Below the pieces are notes generated by a model, which ran no database searches, had not been told where the DNA came from, and worked only from the letters and a program-made list of their open reading frames with translations. A stretch of 64,000 nucleotides of DNA from assembly GCF_013034685.1 (NCBI RefSeq), contig NZ_WQGO01000006.1, positions 1 to 64,000 on the forward strand. The letters are read 5' to 3'. Within the stretch, counting starts at the first letter, position 1. Each line of letters begins with the position of its first letter. The DNA is from Ruegeria lacuscaerulensis (GTDB lineage Bacteria; Pseudomonadota; Alphaproteobacteria; Rhodobacterales; Rhodobacteraceae). Below are positions 28,566-36,582 of the stretch, piece after piece. Both the position numbers and the translations under genes were made by a program.

Positions 28566-29999
28566 TTATTCGGCTGCGACTGCAGCCTTGGCGTTGAACC
28601 GGTCGATGATCGCATCGGCACAATCGCGCCCGTCGCGGATCGCCCACACCACCAAAGAGGCCCCGCGCACGATGTCACCGATGGCATAGACGCCGTCCAT
28701 CTCGGTCTCGCCGGTCTGGAAGGCGGCCTTGACGGTACCCCAGCGTGTCACCGGCAGGTCGGGCTGGCCGAACAGGCTGGGCAGGTCTTCGGGCTCAAAC
28801 CCAAGCGCCTTGATCACCAGATCTGCGTCTTCGACATAGTCCGCGCCTTCGATCACCTCGGGGGCCTGACGGCCGGTTGCGTCGGGCTGGCCCAAGCGCA
28901 TCTTCTGCACCTTCACGCCTGTGACTTTGTCGTCGCCGGTAAAGCCCTTGGGCGCGCTAAGCCACTCAAACACCACACCTTCTTCCTCGGCGTTCTGAGT
29001 CTCGCGCTGCGAACCAGGCATGTTCGCGCGGTCGCGGCGATACAGGCATTTGACCGATGTCGCCCCTTGACGGATCGAGGTTCGCACACAGTCCATCGCG
29101 GTGTCGCCGCCGCCGATTACGACAACCTTTTTGCCAGCCGCGTTCAGGCGACCATTGTCGAAGTCTTCAACCGCGTCGCCGAAGCTTTTGCGGTTCGAGG
29201 CCGTCAGGAAGTCAATCGCCTTCTCGATCCCGGCCAAACCGCTGCCCGGCATGGACAGGTCGCGCGACTTGTAAACGCCAGTGGCGATGATCACTGCGTC
29301 GTGCTTCCCACGAATTTCTTCGAATTTCGTGGCGTCGACGTCGCAATTCAGTTCAAATGTCACGCCACCATCTGCCAGCAGATCGTTGCGACGCTGCACG
29401 ATGTCCTTTTCCAGTTTGAAACCCGGAATACCATACATCAACAAACCACCGGCGCGGTCATAGCGGTCATAGACCGTTACCTGAATACCGGCGCGGCGCA
29501 GCATGTCGGCAGCCGCCAGACCACCAGGACCCGCACCGATGATGCCGACGCTTTCGCTGCGCTCGGTGCCCGGAACAACGGGCTTAACCCAACCTTTGTC
29601 CCATGCGGTATCGGTGATGTATTTCTCGATCGTACCAATGGTCACGGTGCCATGGCCGGACTGTTCAATCACGCAATTGCCTTCACACAGACGGTCCTGC
29701 GGGCAGATACGGCCACAGATCTCGGGGAAGGTGTTGGTAGCCTGACTGGTCTGATAGGCCTCTTCCAGACGGCCAGTGGCGGTCAGGTGCAACCAGTCGG
29801 GGATATTGTTGTGCAACGGGCAATGCGACTGACAATAGGGCACACCACATTGGCTGCAGCGGCTGGCTTGCTCTTCTGCTTTGGCCGAGGCGAATTCGGC
29901 GTAAATCTCGTCAAAGTCTTCCTTGCGCGTGTCTGCGGCACGCTTTTCGGGCATGGCGCGATCGACTTGCACAAATTTCAGCATCGGTTGCTTGGCCAC
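28566..29999 (-). CDS. gltD: glutamate synthase small subunit
   Basis: A 477-residue NADPH-dependent flavoprotein that feeds electrons to GltB. Near the N-terminus the Fe-S cysteines lie in SRCSQCGVPYCQSHCP and CGRICPQDRLCEGNC. The FAD-binding loop is VGIIGAGPGGLAAA (about 150-163), and the NADPH loop VVVIGGGDTAMDC (around 300). GTG at 29999 is the start, with GGAG eight bases before it; the next ATG would lose the normal first residues. It is the first gene of the operon gltD - GFA - gltB. Transcription begins in the divergent spacer shared with uppP (30000-30229). Confidence 0.97.
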   Translation of the reverse strand: MAKQPMLKFVQVDRAMPEKRAADTRKEDFDEIYAEFASAKAEEQASRCSQCGVPYCQSHCPLHNNIPDWLHLTATGRLEEAYQTSQATNTFPEICGRICPQDRLCEGNCVIEQSGHGTVTIGTIEKYITDTAWDKGWVKPVVPGTERSESVGIIGAGPGGLAAADMLRRAGIQVTVYDRYDRAGGLLMYGIPGFKLEKDIVQRRNDLLADGGVTFELNCDVDATKFEEIRGKHDAVIIATGVYKSRDLSMPGSGLAGIEKAIDFLTASNRKSFGDAVEDFDNGRLNAAGKKVVVIGGGDTAMDCVRTSIRQGATSVKCLYRRDRANMPGSQRETQNAEEEGVVFEWLSAPKGFTGDDKVTGVKVQKMRLGQPDATGRQAPEVIEGADYVEDADLVIKALGFEPEDLPSLFGQPDLPVTRWGTVKAAFQTGETEMDGVYAIGDIVRGASLVVWAIRDGRDCADAIIDRFNAKAAVAAE

Positions 30000-30229
30000 G
30001 GGTCAGACTCCATGAATTGGCTTGGTCGAGCTTCCTTAAAAGATGCAGGATGAGATGAAAAGTCATAAATACTGACCTATTTAGCAATTTCCGAAGCAAA
30101 TTTTCCCATGATGCCCAAAAACTCTGAAAAAATAGATCCGATTCGGACCTATAAGTGTCCTTTCCTTTTCGACGCAGCACTTATACCCATGAATCGCATA
30201 AAACACGTGGCAATGGCACGGGCAGGTTC

Positions 30230-31033
30230 ATGAGTCTTTTTCAACTGATTCTTGTGGCAATCATTCAGGGCGTCACCGAATTCCTGCCGATCTCATCCTC
30301 GGGCCACCTGATTCTTCTGCCCAGCCTGACCGGCCTGCAAGATCAGGGTTTGGCCATAGACGTAGCGGTTCATGTGGGAACTTTGGGTGCCGTGGTCCTG
30401 TATTTCTGGCCCGACGTAAAGTCCGCGGCGGCGGGGCTGCCCCGCGCGCTGCGCGGTAAGACGGACACTGAACAAGCGCGACTGGCCTTGGGGCTGATCG
30501 TTTCGACCATCCCGACCGTAATCCTTGGGGCGGTCCTGTTTCAAAGCGGACTCAGCCAATCCCTGCGCTCGATGGCGGTAATCGGATGGACCATGCTGGG
30601 CTTTGGGCTGTTGCTTTATTGGATGGATCAGAAAGGCCCGCAGACAAAAGAAGCCAAGGACTGGGGACTGAAAGATGCAGCCATCATGGGGCTGTGGCAG
30701 ATGCTGGCGCTGATCCCCGGCACGTCGCGGTCCGGCATCACAATCACCGGCGCACGGCATCTTGGGTATACGCGGGAAGAGGGCGCACGGATCGCAATGC
30801 TGATGTCGATCCCGACGATCCTGGCCTCGGGCATCCTGCTGTCGATCGATGTGATCAAAGAGGCCGACCTGCGGCTGGCCATCGACGGCGCCATCGCCGC
30901 CCTCTTTGCCTTTGCCGCAGCCTTGCTGGCGTTGTCCATCATGATGCGCTTGCTACGTAGTGTCAGCTTTACGCCTTACGTAATCTACCGCGTGGTGCTG
31001 GGCGTGATCCTGCTGATCATCGCGTATAGCTGA
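30230..31033 (+). CDS. uppP: undecaprenyl-diphosphate phosphatase
   Basis: A 267-residue inner-membrane enzyme (BacA/UppP) with about eight helices that recycles the C55 lipid carrier for cell-wall synthesis. Signature segments are QGVTEFLPISSSGHLIL (Glu17) and PGTSRSGITITGA. The ATG at 30230 was chosen because the family starts right before the first helix. Its stop abuts that of the convergent NDUFA9-like gene (TGATCA, 31031-31036). The long spacer to gltD probably carries both promoters. Confidence 0.95.
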   Translation: MSLFQLILVAIIQGVTEFLPISSSGHLILLPSLTGLQDQGLAIDVAVHVGTLGAVVLYFWPDVKSAAAGLPRALRGKTDTEQARLALGLIVSTIPTVILGAVLFQSGLSQSLRSMAVIGWTMLGFGLLLYWMDQKGPQTKEAKDWGLKDAAIMGLWQMLALIPGTSRSGITITGARHLGYTREEGARIAMLMSIPTILASGILLSIDVIKEADLRLAIDGAIAALFAFAAALLALSIMMRLLRSVSFTPYVIYRVVLGVILLIIAYS

Positions 31034-32017
31034 TCAGGTGCGCAGATTGTCGGCCGATCTCTGGATCTCGTCATACTGACCCGAGGGGCGGAACTTCCAC
31101 AGATAGTCCGGAAGAACCGATTCCAGCGTGGCGGGTTCAATCCCCAGATCGGCAAAACCTTTGACCTCATCCGAGACCACATTGTCGCGCCGAAGGTTCT
31201 TTAGCTGATCGCGGGTCAGGATGTTGTTGGGGAACAATTGGAAACTGACGAACTTCACAATATCCAGAACGCCGGCCATTATCCGGGCCACAAAGAATGG
31301 CATCCCGAGAATGATGCGGCGGCGATGGATCACATCAAGCATCTGCTGCATGAGCGCGCGGAAGGATTTCACCTCGGGCCCGCCCAGCTCATAGGTGCCA
31401 GACTTGGCTTGTCCCAGAACGCCCTGCACAGCGGCTTTGGCCACATCATCCACATACACCGGCTGGAATTTCGTCTCAGCGCCCACCAGCGGCAGGAATG
31501 GCCCCATGCGGGTCATCCCGGCAAAGCGGTTGAAGAACTGATCCTCGGTCCCGAAAATGACCGAGGGGCGCAAGATCACGGCACCGGGCATATGTTCCAG
31601 TACGCCGGCTTCACCCTGTGCCTTTGTCTGCGCATATTCGCTGTCCGAGTCCGCATCCGCGCCGATGGCCGAGATATGGACCATCGTCGCGATCCCCTGC
31701 TTGGCCGCAATCCGTGCGATCCGTTCGGCACCTTCGGCCTGAACGGCGTCAAACGCGTTCTTGCCCAGCTCGTTCAGCACACCCACGCAGTTCACCACCG
31801 CATCCGCGCCCTGCATAGCCGCTGCGACCGAGGCATCGTCGCGGATATTGCAAAGAATAGGTTCGACCTGCCCGACCACGCCATAGGGTTTGACAAACAT
31901 CGCCTCGTTCGGACGGCGCACCGCTACCCGAACACGCCACCCTTCGCCTGCCATGCGCCGCGCGACATACCGGCCGACAAACCCAGATCCGCCATAAATC
32001 GTGACCAGTTTTGACAT
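31034..32017 (-). CDS. NDUFA9-like complex I-associated SDR protein
   Basis: A 327-residue atypical short-chain dehydrogenase with the NAD(P)-binding loop IYGGSGFVGRYVARR at the N-terminus, CVGVLN and ILRPSVIFGTEDQFFNRFA. This matches the NDUFA9 subunit family, an accessory factor of respiratory complex I in mitochondria and alphaproteobacteria. Predicted cytoplasmic, possibly membrane-associated near the C-terminus (around 240-260). It is convergent with uppP and divergent from tRNA-Leu. Confidence 0.85.
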   Translation of the reverse strand: MSKLVTIYGGSGFVGRYVARRMAGEGWRVRVAVRRPNEAMFVKPYGVVGQVEPILCNIRDDASVAAAMQGADAVVNCVGVLNELGKNAFDAVQAEGAERIARIAAKQGIATMVHISAIGADADSDSEYAQTKAQGEAGVLEHMPGAVILRPSVIFGTEDQFFNRFAGMTRMGPFLPLVGAETKFQPVYVDDVAKAAVQGVLGQAKSGTYELGGPEVKSFRALMQQMLDVIHRRRIILGMPFFVARIMAGVLDIVKFVSFQLFPNNILTRDQLKNLRRDNVVSDEVKGFADLGIEPATLESVLPDYLWKFRPSGQYDEIQRSADNLRT

Positions 32018-32171
32018 AGAAGGGCTCCTGTTTTTAGGTCCAGATCCGATCTACCGCCCAAAAGGTCGCGGAACAAGGCGCAATAACGCCGCGTGCAAGG
32101 GAAAAACCCCACCATTCTCAGGGGTGTTCCGAATGCGGTCAAAAAACTTTCAAAAAACTTCCCGAATCCGG

Positions 32172-32199
32172 TTGACGCCCCTCGCCAGTGGGCTTAAAC
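32172..32199 (+). promoter_or_regulatory. tRNA-Leu promoter
   Basis: TTGACG (32172-32177) and TTAAAC (32194-32199) with a 16-base spacer, followed by a GC-rich discriminator (GCCCCTCC) typical of stable-RNA promoters under stringent control. The expected start lies about 10-15 bases before the tRNA 5' end. Confidence 0.55.
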
Positions 32200-32216
32200 G
32201 CCCCTCCACGACACCT

Positions 32217-32303
32217 GCCCAGGTGGCGGAATTGGTAGACGCGCTAGCTTCAGGTGCTAGTGTCCGTATGGACGTGGAGGTTCGAGTCCTCTCCTGGGCA
32301 CCA
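32217..32303 (+). tRNA. tRNA-Leu (anticodon CAG)
   Basis: The acceptor arms GCCCAGG (32217-32223) and CCTGGGC (32293-32299) pair fully, discriminator A and an encoded CCA end follow. The anticodon stem CTAGC/GCTAG encloses TTCAGGT, giving anticodon CAG, which reads CTG leucine codons. A long variable arm (TGTCCGTATGGACG) marks it as a class II tRNA, and GGAGG-TTCGAGT-CCTCT is the T arm. The accessory stretch starts immediately downstream. Confidence 0.97.
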
Positions 32304-32330
32304 TCTCTTCCGAAAACTCGCTGTTTTGTC

Positions 32331-33437
32331 CGGACGCAAATGTCCGTTCTTGCAACATGCTGTACTATCAGTCTGTTTCGATGAGCGCTTTCATTTCGCT
32401 GTTCCGCTTTTTTGCTTGCTTCTGAACGCGTTGAATAAACGTTGGTAACAGGTTCGGACCTTGTTGCGATCTGTATGACTCACTTGCTTCGTCGCCAATT
32501 AGTTCAGCGTATTTTACCCATGTGCGAAAACTGAAAACATCCCTCAGACTGAGAAACGTTTTCGAGTTCGTCTTCCGCAAGGATGTCGGGAGCTTCAAGT
32601 TTTTGAAATAGCGCGTCTCTTTCGCAACCCAATCATCTGGTACCTTGAACTCACTGAATGCTTCAGCTTCGTTGAATTTAAAATCCGGGTATTCCTGCAC
32701 GAACTCGGAGCATCCGTGCGAAATTTTTGTACGAATCCCCTTTACCCCGTTCCGAATTTTGAGGCTTTCGAAAGCTACCATGCAGTCCTTAGCTTCTTCG
32801 ATGCTCTGGCAATAAATATACCCTTTATACGGGTATTTGATGCCGTCTCTCAGCTCAATCATGCACTTCCTTGCATTGTCGTTCGGCAGATTGAGCAAAA
32901 GCAAAAGGAAATAGGTCTGGAACATCTCGTCTAAATTTGAAGGCAAGATTTGCACTTTGTAGCAATCGTGACAAAGCCGCGATATCACCTTGGTTTCTTT
33001 GAAGAACTTGATCCTCGTATCGCAGTGCGTTTGTTGGCCCTTTATTGTCATGACCCGGCCTGAAAAGGCCTGAGCAATCGGGACGGCAGTAGCCATGCCT
33101 GCAGAAGACAAGACAGACATCCAATGATGATAACTTTCGCAAATTTGCGAGCGATCCAGCATGTCCTGACGCCAATCTGGACCTAGGTCTTCATTTATCC
33201 GGGCCTGCGTCGCGCCAAAGGTACCGCTTGCATTCTCGGAATTTTCCCAAAGGTCCAAAAGAGTAACGAGACGCCTGATGGCAGGACCGTCTTTGGGATT
33301 AATCAAAACCCTGTCTTCAAGCTTCCTGACCTGAGCGCCAATCGACATCTCACACCTCCTGCCTGCGGAAATCTCCTACAGGCATGGTGATCGCTTTGAT
33401 CCGCATTGCGGTCAACTCATTTGCTCACGGACGCAAA
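32331..33437. repeat. 10-bp direct repeat CGGACGCAAA bounding the orphan gene
   Basis: CGGACGCAAA occurs at 32331-32340, 28 bases after the tRNA, and again at 33428-33437, 80 bases before the orphan gene start side. The same strand orientation makes them direct repeats that enclose the orphan coding sequence. The left copy is also part of a small hairpin (CGGAC...GTCCG). They could be remnants of an insertion event, but ten bases is short and chance cannot be excluded. Confidence 0.35.
32368..33348 (-). CDS. orphan hypothetical protein, 326 aa, Cys-rich centre
   Basis: Family not recognised. A perfect AGGAGGT ribosome binding site seven bases before the ATG argues that it is translated. The protein is soluble, with a central Cys cluster: Cys109, CHDC at 126-129, Cys162, Cys180 and Cys189, which may bind zinc or a metal cluster. 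A hydrophobic but short leucine run (LLLLLLNLPND, about 148-157) is probably a core helix, not a membrane span. The C-terminus is basic. Base composition is clearly more AT-rich than the neighbours and its codons look different, so transfer is likely. It sits directly downstream of tRNA-Leu, facing it, a common insertion place. No neighbouring gene suggests a function. Confidence 0.7.
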   Translation of the reverse strand: MSIGAQVRKLEDRVLINPKDGPAIRRLVTLLDLWENSENASGTFGATQARINEDLGPDWRQDMLDRSQICESYHHWMSVLSSAGMATAVPIAQAFSGRVMTIKGQQTHCDTRIKFFKETKVISRLCHDCYKVQILPSNLDEMFQTYFLLLLLNLPNDNARKCMIELRDGIKYPYKGYIYCQSIEEAKDCMVAFESLKIRNGVKGIRTKISHGCSEFVQEYPDFKFNEAEAFSEFKVPDDWVAKETRYFKNLKLPTSLRKTNSKTFLSLRDVFSFRTWVKYAELIGDEASESYRSQQGPNLLPTFIQRVQKQAKKRNSEMKALIETD

Positions 33438-33647
33438 CAATAGATCCCCCCAAGCTAAAAAGGTCAGGACACCTCCTGTTCCGCCACGACCTCGGCAAAT
33501 CCGGTGAAGAACTTGCCCCACAGTTTTTTGGCTGCCCCTGCAATCAAACGGCTGCCCAATCTGGCGGCTCATTTTCTTTTGACTTGATGCAGCGCAGCAC
33601 TCCTGCAACCTATACGGTATGGTGCCACTGATTTGTTGCGAGTTGTT
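33349..33647. other. spacer between divergent orphan gene and DUF4139 gene
   Basis: A 299-base divergent promoter region. It holds the right copy of the direct repeat CGGACGCAAA (33428-33437). A small minus-strand frame at 33417-33608 lacks a ribosome binding site and family similarity, and I do not call it. No tRNA remnant or integrase is visible. Promoters for both flanking genes must lie here, but I cannot place them with confidence. Confidence 0.4.
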
Positions 33648-35271
33648 ATGAAATCTTTGATCTATTTTTTGGCCTTGTTGCCGACACTTCTACATGCTGA
33701 AACTTTTACCATTGAAACCAATGTCAGCGCCGTGACTGTGTACCCGGAAGGGGCTCAGATCACCCGAACAGGCGCATTCGATGTGCCAGCGGGCCGTCAT
33801 CGACTGGTTCTGTTGGGCACACCGAAAAGCGACGATGTAGGCTACCATATCGCGACAATGCAGTTTCGCGCAGATGGATTAAGTCAGACGGCTCTGATCT
33901 CACGCTACGCAGACGTGCCTTGGCGAGACTATGTCGGCGAGGCCGTCAAACAGGTAGAAGAACGTATCGAAGACATAGAATCTCAAATCCAAGCGGTCGA
34001 GGATGAGGCTGACACCGCCCGATTGAAGGCCCAAGCTGCCGGTCACACGATTGCGTTCCTCACCAATCTGGGGCGTAACGTAGGCTCGGCCGAGTCGGAT
34101 CCCGAAAACCTGCGCAGCATTGCCCGCATGGTTGGCGACGAAACCCTTGATGCTGAAAACACCGCGCAGGCAGCAGAACTTGAGGCGCGAGAAACTGAAA
34201 CCCAACTGGCAGAGCTTGAGGCCGAGTTGGAAACGGCGCACGCTGATCTGGCCGCGCTTGTGCCGGAAGCGGATGAACGTATCTTTATCGCCGTAGATGT
34301 TATTGCCGAAGAAGATACAAACGGAACACTATCGCTGTCATATCTCACTTATGAAACTGCATCATGGCAACCGGCTTATGTCTTTGATCTGAAAATCGGA
34401 AATACCCCGAAGGTGCAGATCAAACGCAGCGTCTTTGTGGCTCAAACGACTGGTGAAGACTGGAACGACATCGCCCTGAGCGTTTCCACACTGCAACCCG
34501 ACGATCAAAGCACTGCGTCTAGGATTCGAACCAAACGCCGCTCTATCCGTGAAAAGCCCAAAACGCTGGAAGAACCAGTCGTAGAGGCGCCGGTTGTGGT
34601 CGAAGAAACCGCGAGAAGTTGGAACCCGAGCGCCGCGTCAGTCCAAGGAACGGGCACGACCTATACGCTGCCAGTGCCGATCTCGATTTCCAGTGGATAC
34701 GGGGCCGCCAAACTGGAACTGGATAGCATGTCTCAACCTGCAGAACTTTTTGCCTTGGCCAACCCCAGCCGGGACGACACGGCCTATCGCACTGCGCGTT
34801 TCACGAATCCGTATGCACAAAACCTAATCTCCTCGGAATATGCCAGATGGCATGTCGATGGCGTTCTGGTCGCAATCGATGCCAGCCCCGAAATCGGACC
34901 TCGTGAAGAGGTGGAATTGGGATTTGGTCCTCTTTATGCTCTATGCTCTGACTTTGAAGCACCAAATCCTGGGACGGCGCAGTGGTGACGTTGGGTTGAT
35001 ATCACGCTCGAACGAAAGAGTTGAACGCGCTCAAATTCACATCGAGAATCTCTCGGACCAAACTTGGCCCCTACGTCTGCTCGAGAGCGTCCCCTTTTCC
35101 GAACAGGATGATCTGAATATCACCTGGAGCGCAAATCCCAGCCCTGCCGAAGAAAATGTCGATAACCGGCGGGGAGTTCTGGCGTGGGAAATGGAGTTGG
35201 CCCCCGGACAGGCAGAAACCATTCAAATCGAGACAGAACTAAACTGGCCCGAGGGTATGATCCTACGGTGA
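33648..35271 (+). pseudogene. DUF4139/DUF4140 (MuiA-like) exported protein, frameshifted by a 7-bp duplication
   Basis: The original product would be about 538 residues: a signal peptide (MKSLIYFLALLPTLLHA), a DUF4140 domain (about 25-105), a coiled coil rich in Glu/Ala (about 95-205), and a DUF4139 beta domain to the end. Proteins of this type are called mucoidy inhibitor A-like; their biochemical role is unknown. At 34935-34948 the heptamer TATGCTC occurs twice in tandem, shifting the frame after ...PLYAL; the shifted frame stops at 34988, giving a 446-residue truncated product. Deleting one copy gives PLYALTLKHQ... through SRSNERVE to the stop at 35271, a full DUF4139 end. The gene is thus broken, or switchable by slippage. 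AT-richer than the core genes nearby. Confidence 0.85.
34935..34948. repeat. 7-bp tandem duplication causing the frameshift
   Basis: TATGCTC at 34935-34941 is followed by an exact second copy at 34942-34948. A 7-base gain shifts the reading frame by one. Removal of either copy rejoins the two parts of the DUF4139 frame without any other change. Confidence 0.9.
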
Positions 35272-35281
35272 TTCAATTGCA

Positions 35282-35310
35282 CAAAAAGAGAAGGGCCTGA
35301 CCGGCCCTTC
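35282..35310 (-). terminator. intrinsic terminator of the carbonic anhydrase gene
   Basis: GAAGGGCC (35290-35297) pairs with GGCCCTTC (35303-35310). On the minus strand the stem is followed by TCTTTTTGT, 25 bases past the carbonic anhydrase stop. In the plus direction, after the DUF4139 gene, there is no T-run. Confidence 0.8.
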
Positions 35311-35334
35311 ACATCGCATTGCGCCTATCGAAAA

Positions 35335-35985
35335 TCAAACAACCACGAACTTCTTTTCATGCGGGTCATAGCATTGCAGCCCGCCTTCGCCGATATCGGT
35401 CCACAGACCGTGCAGGCTCAGTGATCCGTCCTCGACAGCCGAAGCAATGAACGGGAAGGTCAGCAGGTTTTCCAGCGAGGCAACAACCGCATGCCGCTCG
35501 AATTGGCGCGCCTGGTCTGTGCTGTCCTCGATATCGGCCACCAGATCGTATTTCGGCTTGAGGATATCCATCCAGCGCCCGACAAAGCTGTCCTTGGCTT
35601 CAAGCTGCGGGGCCTGGCCCTTGCACATGTCGATACAGCCCTGAACGCCGCCACATTGCGAATGGCCCAGCACGATCAGATGCGCCACTTTCAGCGCGGT
35701 CACGGCGTATTCGATGGCGGCGCTGGTGCCGTGGTGATCTCCGTCCGGGGCGTATGGGGGGACGAGGTTGGCGATGTTACGGTGAATGAAGAAATCGCCC
35801 TGATCCGCGCCGAACATCGACGTCACGTGCACCCGGCTGTCGCAACACGAAATAACCATCGCGCGCGGGCGCTGACCCTCGGTTGCGAGGCGCCGGTACC
35901 AGACCTGATTTTCGGAATAGGTGGTGGCTTTCCAGCCGTGATACCGTTTGACCAGATAGCTCGGCAGAGGTTTGGCGCGTTCCAT
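35335..35985 (-). CDS. beta-carbonic anhydrase
   Basis: A 216-residue beta-class enzyme interconverting carbon dioxide and bicarbonate. The zinc ligands are Cys47 and Asp49 in SCCDSRVHV, His108 and Cys111 in GHSQCGGVQG, with Arg51 completing the Asp-Arg dyad. The length and order fit bacterial beta-carbonic anhydrases (Can-like). AGGAC lies upstream of the ATG at 35985. It has its own terminator and seems monocistronic. Confidence 0.95.
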   Translation of the reverse strand: MERAKPLPSYLVKRYHGWKATTYSENQVWYRRLATEGQRPRAMVISCCDSRVHVTSMFGADQGDFFIHRNIANLVPPYAPDGDHHGTSAAIEYAVTALKVAHLIVLGHSQCGGVQGCIDMCKGQAPQLEAKDSFVGRWMDILKPKYDLVADIEDSTDQARQFERHAVVASLENLLTFPFIASAVEDGSLSLHGLWTDIGEGGLQCYDPHEKKFVVV

Positions 35986-36129
35986 TCTTACGTCCTTAGT
36001 CTTGTGTCTGACGAGTGCTGTAACCCGAATTCACCGAAAATTCGAGCCATTATCCCGCAGCACTGCAAGGTTTTGCAAAGGAATTTCACGCCACAGTAGG
36101 GCCACACCGTGGGGGTGCAAGGAATTGGG

Positions 36130-36519
36130 GTGAATGTGGTGGAAAAGATAATCACGCTTGAACACAAGGAATCCGTCCGCTTGGACCCGGAGCGTCTGAA
36201 CGGATTGTGCGGACAGTTGGGGGATCAGAATGCATTGGACGTGTTGTGTCGCACGGTCGAGGAACTGGCCGTGCGCCTGTCAAATTGCGAACGCTACTGG
36301 CGGCGGCGCGATTGGGTGAGCTTGCGCAAATGCGCGCGTTCTCTGGTGGCGATTTCCGAACAGGTTGGGATGACCGCTTTGGCGCGCGTAGCAGGGGACG
36401 TGGCGCATAATGTTGATGTCGGCGATGCCGTGGCCACGGGGTCAACGCTGTCGCGCCTGATCCGCGTGGGTGAAAAATCGCTGACCGTGATCTGGGACCA
36501 GCAGGATCTTTCGGTCTGA
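36130..36519 (+). CDS. small helical protein, possible degenerate Hpt domain
   Basis: A 129-residue protein predicted as a helical bundle. The segment KCARSLVAISEQVGMTALARVAGDV (about 68-91) resembles the AH-x-LKG-x5-G phosphotransfer motif of Hpt domains, but the phosphorylated His is replaced by Arg70, so phosphotransfer is unlikely. The resemblance is my reading of the pattern, not a domain search. GTG at 36130 is preferred, with AGGA seven bases upstream; the open frame begins at 36109. It is 63 bases upstream of the leucyl aminopeptidase gene on the same strand and may be cotranscribed. Confidence 0.6.
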   Translation: MNVVEKIITLEHKESVRLDPERLNGLCGQLGDQNALDVLCRTVEELAVRLSNCERYWRRRDWVSLRKCARSLVAISEQVGMTALARVAGDVAHNVDVGDAVATGSTLSRLIRVGEKSLTVIWDQQDLSV

Positions 36520-36582
36520 CGGGGCTTGCGGACGGATCGTGGGTGACTAGGCTGGGCGCAATTCGAACCAGTTGAGATCGCC

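Noticed and set aside
33417..33608. A 63-codon minus-strand frame between the orphan gene and the DUF4139 gene
   Set aside because: No ribosome binding site, no family character, and it covers the likely promoter region.
34935..34948. Programmed ribosomal frameshifting in the DUF4139 gene
   Set aside because: There is no slippery heptamer or downstream stimulator; the exact tandem duplication explains the frame change fully.
32217..35335. A full integrative element at tRNA-Leu
   Set aside because: No integrase, no duplicated tRNA 3' end and no mobility genes are visible; only an orphan gene, a short direct repeat and a broken gene support transfer.
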